Shown in pieces: positions 13,502 through 17,420 of a DNA stretch of 17,420 bases. The notes under the pieces are model-generated. The model made no database searches. It was not told the DNA's origin and saw nothing but the letters and a program-made list of their open reading frames with translations. The stretch covers positions 1-17,420 of the forward strand of contig CAUWFN010000041.1 of NCBI GenBank assembly GCA_963558075.1. Reading direction: 5' to 3'. The translations under genes were made by a program, and so were the position numbers. The stretch's first letter is position 1. Each line of letters opens with the position of its first letter. This stretch comes from CALHKP01 sp963558075 (GTDB taxonomy: Bacteria; Bacillota; Clostridia; Peptostreptococcales; Anaerovoracaceae).

Positions 13502-14260
13502 TTATAAAGGCTTGTACTGAGGGTCATTCTTTCTTAAATCTTCTAGATTTTCACGAATAATATCTTCTACTTTTGTATGAAGATTTGCAAGCTCTTTTCT
13601 ATCCATAGCTGCTGTATCGAAAGGCTCTAGAATTCTAGCATAGGAATGAGTTCCATGTTTAATTACGCCGTCATCTTCGAACATTCTGTATGTTCCCTGG
13701 ATTGCAACAGGCACTACAGGAACCTTTGCCTTTGTTGCAAGCTTGAAGCTTCCTGCCTTGAATTCTGCCATATCCTTTCCTTTGCTTCTTGTTCCTTCAG
13801 GGAATATTACAAGAGAAAATCCCTGTTTAAGAAGATCCACACCTTCTTTGATTGACTTCAGAGATTCGCGAGCATCTCCCCTTTTGATGAAAACGCCGCG
13901 AATTGCTTTGATCCATTTTCCAAAGTATGGCAGCTTTTCTAGATTTTCTTTTGCTATAAATCCAACCTGTTTGCCCTCGCAGGCTTTGATCATAATTAGA
14001 ATATCGGCATAGCCCTGATGATTTGATATGAATACGCATGGACCCTCTGGAATGTTTTCGCGTCCTTCAATATCGAAGGTCATGTCGAATATATCCATAA
14101 CGCTGTTTACCCATACTGCAGTTGAAGAGGCAATAAGCTCTCTTTCTTTTTCAAGGTCGCCGGATTGTCTTATTTCGTCTATATCTCTAAAAAGATTGTT
14201 GAACACTCCTATTGAGCGGAACATTCTAAATCCGTTTACAAGATTGCTGAAAAATTTCAA
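13502..14260 (-). CDS. plsC: 1-acyl-sn-glycerol-3-phosphate acyltransferase (TTG start)
   Basis: Membrane-associated enzyme that adds the second acyl chain to lysophosphatidic acid to give phosphatidic acid, the precursor of phospholipids. With the start chosen here it has 252 residues, normal for PlsC. Acyltransferase motifs in order: NHQGYAD (80-86, catalytic H81 and D86), GVFIKRGD near 122-129, FPEGTRSKG (153-161, glycerol-phosphate binding) and VPVVPVAIQG (180-189). The N-terminal ~15 residues after the start are mildly hydrophobic. I chose the TTG at 14258-14260 because GGGAGG lies 6 bases before it. An earlier in-frame TTG at 14273-14275 would overlap that site and has none of its own. 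No ATG is available near the start. It is transcribed alone, divergently from the PAP2 gene. Confidence 0.92.
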   Translation of the reverse strand: MKFFSNLVNGFRMFRSIGVFNNLFRDIDEIRQSGDLEKERELIASSTAVWVNSVMDIFDMTFDIEGRENIPEGPCVFISNHQGYADILIMIKACEGKQVGFIAKENLEKLPYFGKWIKAIRGVFIKRGDARESLKSIKEGVDLLKQGFSLVIFPEGTRSKGKDMAEFKAGSFKLATKAKVPVVPVAIQGTYRMFEDDGVIKHGTHSYARILEPFDTAAMDRKELANLHTKVEDIIRENLEDLRKNDPQYKPL

Positions 14261-14297
14261 TTGAATCCCTCCCAAATGTTAATTTTGCAATATAAAT

Positions 14298-14327
14298 ACT
14301 ATAACATAAAACCAGTAGAAATATCCA
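14298..14327 (-). promoter_or_regulatory. Candidate plsC promoter (extended -10)
   Basis: On minus, TGGATA (14322-14327), 18 bp, then TATAGT (14298-14303) preceded by TGT, making an extended -10. It reads toward plsC with a leader of about 30 bases. It lies back to back with the PAP2 promoter: the two -35 elements abut at 14321/14322. Confidence 0.55.
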
Positions 14328-14344
14328 CGACAAAAAGATATAAT
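14316..14344 (+). promoter_or_regulatory. Candidate promoter of the PAP2-cysK operon
   Basis: TAGAAA (14316-14321, 4 of 6), 17 bp, then a perfect TATAAT (14339-14344), 40 bases before the PAP2 start. It overlaps the divergent plsC promoter, so the two units may compete for polymerase. Confidence 0.5.
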
Positions 14345-14383
14345 ATAGAATAAACAGATAATTGGCATAAAAGAGGTAAAAAT

Positions 14384-15016
14384 ATGGGATTAAACAACAA
14401 AAATAATACAAAGGCTTACCTGATTGCGATTATAGCAGGTCTTGTGATTTTTTCAGCGACGGCTGTTATTATCGTATCAGGAAATGAAGCAGGATTTGAT
14501 GATGGTATAAGATTTTGGGTATATGAACATCGTAACCCTGTTTTAGACAGGTTTTTTATAACCGTTACATACATGGGAAATTGGCAGTTTATGGTTTTGA
14601 TTGGAATTTGTCTTCTTGTTTTTTCAAAGACAAGAAAAACGGCAGGAATTCCCTTTGCAGTTACATCCTTAACATCGACTTTGATATATAAACTCATAAA
14701 GTCGACTTTTCAGAGGCCGAGACCTGATTTGATGTATAGAATAATTGAGCAGGGAGGATTTTCCTTTCCAAGCGGCCACTCTATGAACTGCATGGTATGC
14801 TACGGAATATTGATATATTTAATTCGAAGGAATGTAAAAGACAAAAAAGCCGCAAATCTTCTGACAGGCATATGCGCAGGACTTATAGTTCTAATTGGCA
14901 TAAGCAGAGTCTATGTGGGCGTGCACTTTCCAACGGACATTATCGGAGGATGGAGCCTTGGAATATCAGTGCTTGCAGCGGCAATTCTCATACAAGAAAA
15001 AAGGAGGAATTTATAA
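14384..15016 (+). CDS. PAP2-family membrane phosphatase
   Basis: Integral membrane phosphatase of the type-2 phosphatidic acid phosphatase family, acting on lipid phosphates such as undecaprenyl diphosphate, phosphatidylglycerol phosphate or phosphatidic acid. The sequence cannot tell which. It has 210 residues with about five or six hydrophobic segments (about 12-31, 66-80, 90-103, 135-147, 158-173, 185-202). All three active-site motifs are present: K106 to R113-P114 (KSTFQRPRP), PSGH at 129-132, and S174-R175 to H181 and D185 (SRVYVGVHFPTD). AAGAGGT (14371-14377) precedes the ATG. Its stop overlaps the cysK start by one base (TAATG). plsC diverges next door, so this may be a small lipid-metabolism locus. 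UppP-like recycling of the carrier lipid is a reasonable alternative. Confidence 0.92.
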   Translation: MGLNNKNNTKAYLIAIIAGLVIFSATAVIIVSGNEAGFDDGIRFWVYEHRNPVLDRFFITVTYMGNWQFMVLIGICLLVFSKTRKTAGIPFAVTSLTSTLIYKLIKSTFQRPRPDLMYRIIEQGGFSFPSGHSMNCMVCYGILIYLIRRNVKDKKAANLLTGICAGLIVLIGISRVYVGVHFPTDIIGGWSLGISVLAAAILIQEKRRNL

Positions 15017-15945
15017 TGGTTTACACAAGTATCAAAGAAGTAATTGGGAAAACTCCCCTTCTAAATCTAAAAAATATAGAAAAGGATGAGGGATGCGGTG
15101 CTAAGATTTATGGTAAGCTTGAGGCTGTAAATCCTGCAGGAAGCATAAAAGATAGAGCAGCTCTTTCTATGATAAGAGAAGCAGAAAAAGCAGGGATTTT
15201 AAAACCAGGCGGAACTATTATCGAGCCTACAAGTGGAAATACAGGAATCGGCCTTGCGGCAATAGCAGCATCTGAAGGATACAGAGCTATATTTGTTCTG
15301 CCAGAATCTATGAGTATCGAAAGAAGAAAGCTTCTAAAGGCTTATGGCGCAGAGCTTGTTCTTACAGAAGCATCAAAAGGGATGCAGGGTGCTGTAGAAA
15401 AGGCACAGGAGCTTAACAATGAGATAGAAGGAAGTTTTCTCTGCGGACAGTTTGTAAATCCTGCAAATGCAAAGGCTCACTACGAGACTACAGGACCAGA
15501 AATCTACGAAGACCTAGGCGGAAAGGTTGATATATTTGTTGCGGGAATGGGAACAGGCGGAACTGTGACAGGATGCGGCAGATATCTAAAAGAAAAAAAT
15601 CCTGACGTAAAAATTGTCGGAATTGAGCCTTTCAAGTCACCTCTGATTTCGGAGGGAAAAGCAGGTCCTCACAATCTTCAGGGCATAGGAGCAAATTTTG
15701 TTCCTGACGTTTTAGACAGAGATGTTGTAGATGAAATCATAACTGTAAAAGAAGAGGATGCCTACGAATTTGCGAGAAAGCTAGCAGCAAGAGAAGGTTA
15801 TCTTGCAGGAATAACATCAGGTGCAGCTCTTTGGGCAGCTGTTCAGCTTGCAAAGAGAGAAGAAAACAAAGGCAAAAATATTGCAGTTATATTCCCTGAT
15901 ACAGGAGAAAGATATCTTTCAACAGTGCTGTTTGACTTTGATTAG
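15016..15945 (+). CDS. cysK: Cysteine synthase (O-acetylserine sulfhydrylase)
   Basis: PLP enzyme that replaces the acetyl group of O-acetylserine with sulfide to make cysteine. It has 309 residues, exactly family length. Motifs: NPAGSIKDR with the PLP lysine K45, TSGNTG (72-77) for substrate binding, the phosphate-binding loop GTGGT (179-183), SPLISEGKAGPHNLQGIGA (208-226) and GITSGAA with S268, ending PDTGERYLS. The start is the ATG at 15016, with AAAGGAGG 9 bases upstream (14999-15006). The same frame stays open to 14797, but that extension runs through the PAP2 gene and is not family sequence. It is translationally linked to PAP2 although their functions differ. CysK is slightly favoured over CysM by length and motifs. 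Confidence 0.95.
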   Translation: MVYTSIKEVIGKTPLLNLKNIEKDEGCGAKIYGKLEAVNPAGSIKDRAALSMIREAEKAGILKPGGTIIEPTSGNTGIGLAAIAASEGYRAIFVLPESMSIERRKLLKAYGAELVLTEASKGMQGAVEKAQELNNEIEGSFLCGQFVNPANAKAHYETTGPEIYEDLGGKVDIFVAGMGTGGTVTGCGRYLKEKNPDVKIVGIEPFKSPLISEGKAGPHNLQGIGANFVPDVLDRDVVDEIITVKEEDAYEFARKLAAREGYLAGITSGAALWAAVQLAKREENKGKNIAVIFPDTGERYLSTVLFDFD

Positions 15946-16011
15946 GCGGATTTATCTGGAGTATATTTTGTGCCGGCTTTTGTATGTATTAAGGTAAAAA
16001 GGGAGAAATAA

Positions 16012-17184
16012 ATGGCAATAACAGTAGGAATGTTAAGAAAGCTTGAGATAACGAAGAATTTTGAGCTTGTTGCTGGCGAAGGAGGACTCGATAAGACAAT
16101 AGACGGAACTGAGATTTTGGATTTTGAGTTTGCTGATTCGACTAAGGATTACAGAAAAGACAGAGCTTTTGTTGGGAACAGTATTGTTCTGACTAGTTTT
16201 CTATATGCAAAGGATGATCCGAATCTTGTAGTTGACGCTGTTGAAAAACTCATAAAATACGATGTCCATGCCCTAGCCTACAAACCTGTTATCTTCGAGA
16301 ATCTGCCTCAGAAGGCACTTGATATTGCAAATGCAATGGATTTTCCAATATTTCGATTTGGAGGAGACGAATTTTTCGAAGATGTAATAATAAATATCAG
16401 TAATATGAGCTTTGCTGATCGAGCTGCAGAGGAAAAAAACATGCTTTTCAAGGAAATCATAAGCGGAAGACGTGAAGAAAACCAGATTGCAGACTATATA
16501 TCTGACAGCAGTCTTAAGTATCTGGCGGCCTTTTGCATCAATGCAAAGGGTATCGATGACCTTGAAAGTCTTGTAAAATATTCTATCGTAAGCAAATACG
16601 TGAAAAAGAGAACCTACTGCGGTGTATGCGAGGGTCGTCTTTTCATCGTAGCATCTTGCGAAAAAGGAAATCCTCTTGATTTCAAAGAGATAATGTCAGA
16701 ATGCCTAAGCTCGTACGGTATAGATTTTGATATACTTGCTGGCTCTAATTTGGGTATGAGCAGCGTTACATCTGATGGTTCTAATACTGCGCGTATAATC
16801 AAAGAAGCTTACTGGTGCGAGAAAATAGCAGAAATCGAGCAGGTAAAGGTAAAAAAATATGCTGATATAGGAATGTACAAATTTATAATAAGCCGTGTGA
16901 ATGACAAGGAAACGCTGGATTTTGCCTACGATTATCTGCGCCCTGTTCTCAGCGATGCAGAAGGAAATGCAGAGCTTCTAAAAACGGGAGCAGAATATGT
17001 GTTTTCCGGAGGTGATGTGGCAAAGACAGCTGAGAAGCTTTTCTGCCATAAGAACACAGTGAGATACAGAATCAACAAGCTTCAGGAAAAAGTAGACATT
17101 AATTCCACAGAAAAAGATTTTTATGCTAATCTCTCTTCTGCCGTCAAAATGATATATCTGAGTAGGCTTGCAAAGAAGCTTTAG
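16012..17184 (+). CDS. PucR-family transcriptional regulator
   Basis: Regulator of 390 residues. The N-terminal PucR-type sensor domain (1-125) starts MAITVGMLRKLEITKNFELVAGEGGLDK and contains the typical 'EILDFEFAD' and 'ALDIANAMDFPIF' stretches. A middle region (about 140-290), weakly like the CdaR/GGDEF-like fold, follows. The C-terminal helix-turn-helix of the PucR/CdaR class covers 335-361 (GDVAKTAEKLFCHKNTVRYRINKLQEKV). Known relatives respond to purine or other nitrogen compounds, but the ligand cannot be told here. AAAAGGGAG (15997-16004) precedes the ATG. The 66-base gap from cysK shows no terminator and no convincing promoter, so it may be cotranscribed with PAP2-cysK. It might regulate the gene beyond the right edge (inference). 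Confidence 0.85.
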   Translation: MAITVGMLRKLEITKNFELVAGEGGLDKTIDGTEILDFEFADSTKDYRKDRAFVGNSIVLTSFLYAKDDPNLVVDAVEKLIKYDVHALAYKPVIFENLPQKALDIANAMDFPIFRFGGDEFFEDVIINISNMSFADRAAEEKNMLFKEIISGRREENQIADYISDSSLKYLAAFCINAKGIDDLESLVKYSIVSKYVKKRTYCGVCEGRLFIVASCEKGNPLDFKEIMSECLSSYGIDFDILAGSNLGMSSVTSDGSNTARIIKEAYWCEKIAEIEQVKVKKYADIGMYKFIISRVNDKETLDFAYDYLRPVLSDAEGNAELLKTGAEYVFSGGDVAKTAEKLFCHKNTVRYRINKLQEKVDINSTEKDFYANLSSAVKMIYLSRLAKKL

Positions 17185-17333
17185 GGATGTGTCAATCAAA
17201 GCAAGACTTTTTAGAACACTATATATGTAAAAAAACTGGAAAATATATGGGTGAAAAACGAGAAATTTGTAGAAAACACAAATAAATATAAAATTTTTAT
17301 TTTAAACATTAAATAATTTTTTACGATTCAGCT

Positions 17334-17389
17334 TATAACTTCTCAAATCCTTATAAACCCTTATTCTATGCGGTATTTGAGAAGTTATA
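17334..17389. repeat. 15-bp inverted repeat at the right edge
   Basis: TATAACTTCTCAAAT (17334-17348) is exactly repeated inverted as ATTTGAGAAGTTATA (17375-17389), with a 26-base spacer that itself contains CCTTAT twice. No T-run follows on either strand, so it does not look like a terminator. It may be an operator, a leader structure or an element end. The 149 bases between the PucR stop and this repeat are AT-rich (17185-17333) with no ORF, terminator or convincing promoter that I can support. Confidence 0.75.
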
Positions 17390-17420
17390 GCTTGAATGTC
17401 AGTTCACAAATCGGCTTAAA

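Noticed and set aside
14797..15015. 73-codon N-terminal extension of cysteine synthase in the same open frame
   Set aside because: It runs inside the PAP2 gene in another frame, has no family similarity, and a strong ribosome binding site precedes the ATG at 15016, which gives the standard 309-residue protein.
15946..16011. Separate promoter for the PucR gene (TTGTGC ... TATTAA)
   Set aside because: The spacing between these hexamers is only about 13 bp and both are poor matches. Cotranscription with cysK is equally plausible.
17334..17389. Inverted repeat as an intrinsic terminator of the PucR gene
   Set aside because: The spacer is 26 bases and no T-run follows either arm, so it does not fit the terminator pattern.
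1..17420. CRISPR array, tRNA, rRNA or insertion sequence
   Set aside because: I saw no regularly spaced repeats beyond those listed, no cloverleaf or rRNA motifs, and no transposase-like protein in any frame.

Overview
The window is the chromosomal replication-origin region of a low-GC, anaerobe-type Firmicute, most likely a member of the Clostridia. The order rnpA-rpmH (leftward) then dnaA-dnaN-recF-gyrB-gyrA (rightward) is the classical Firmicute oriC neighbourhood. Strong AGA/AUA-type codon use, AT-rich spacers and an rsbW-sigB pair directly after gyrA (the position I recall for the sigB locus of Clostridioides difficile) support Clostridia. A family-level guess (Peptostreptococcales, perhaps Anaerovoracaceae) is only inference.

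Layout. 1-330 (minus): the start of rnpA and complete rpmH, read away from the origin from a consensus promoter. 390-2041: a bipartite oriC flanking dnaA. The upstream half holds a perfect inverted pair of DnaA boxes in front of the dnaA promoter. The downstream half (dnaA-dnaN spacer) has consensus boxes followed by a C-run, six DnaA-trio units and an AT-rich stretch, so it looks like the unwinding site. 2055-4306: dnaN (clamp) and recF. A terminator and a new consensus promoter then start gyrB-gyrA (4481-9007).

9003-10340: a two-gene operon of an RsbW-like anti-sigma factor and a SigB/F/G-family sigma factor. Its terminator is shared with the convergent genes that follow. The anti-sigma factor is unusual: it keeps the N-box but has lost the G1-box glycines and carries a cluster of cysteines, and no anti-anti-sigma (rsbV) gene is next to it. 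10391-12446 (minus): an OmpR-family response regulator and its sensor kinase. Divergent from them is a membrane-anchored protein with three PepSY-like repeats and a poly-Asp linker. The divergent spacer holds an 11-bp tandem repeat of the sort OmpR-family regulators bind. 13502-15945: plsC (1-acyl-glycerol-3-phosphate acyltransferase) diverges from a PAP2 phosphatase, which overlaps cysK by one base. 16012-17184: a PucR-type regulator. The right edge is AT-rich and carries a 15-bp inverted repeat.

How the genes work together: the left half initiates replication (DnaA), gives processivity (DnaN), repairs gaps (RecF) and controls supercoiling (gyrase), with ribosome/RNase P genes beside it. The right half is regulatory and envelope-related: a stress-type sigma factor with its antagonist, a two-component system with a probable PepSY accessory/target protein, and phospholipid and cysteine metabolism. 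The points most worth following are the cysteine-rich anti-sigma factor without RsbV, the altered DNA-recognition signature in DnaA beside consensus DnaA boxes, and the complete trio-type unwinding element.
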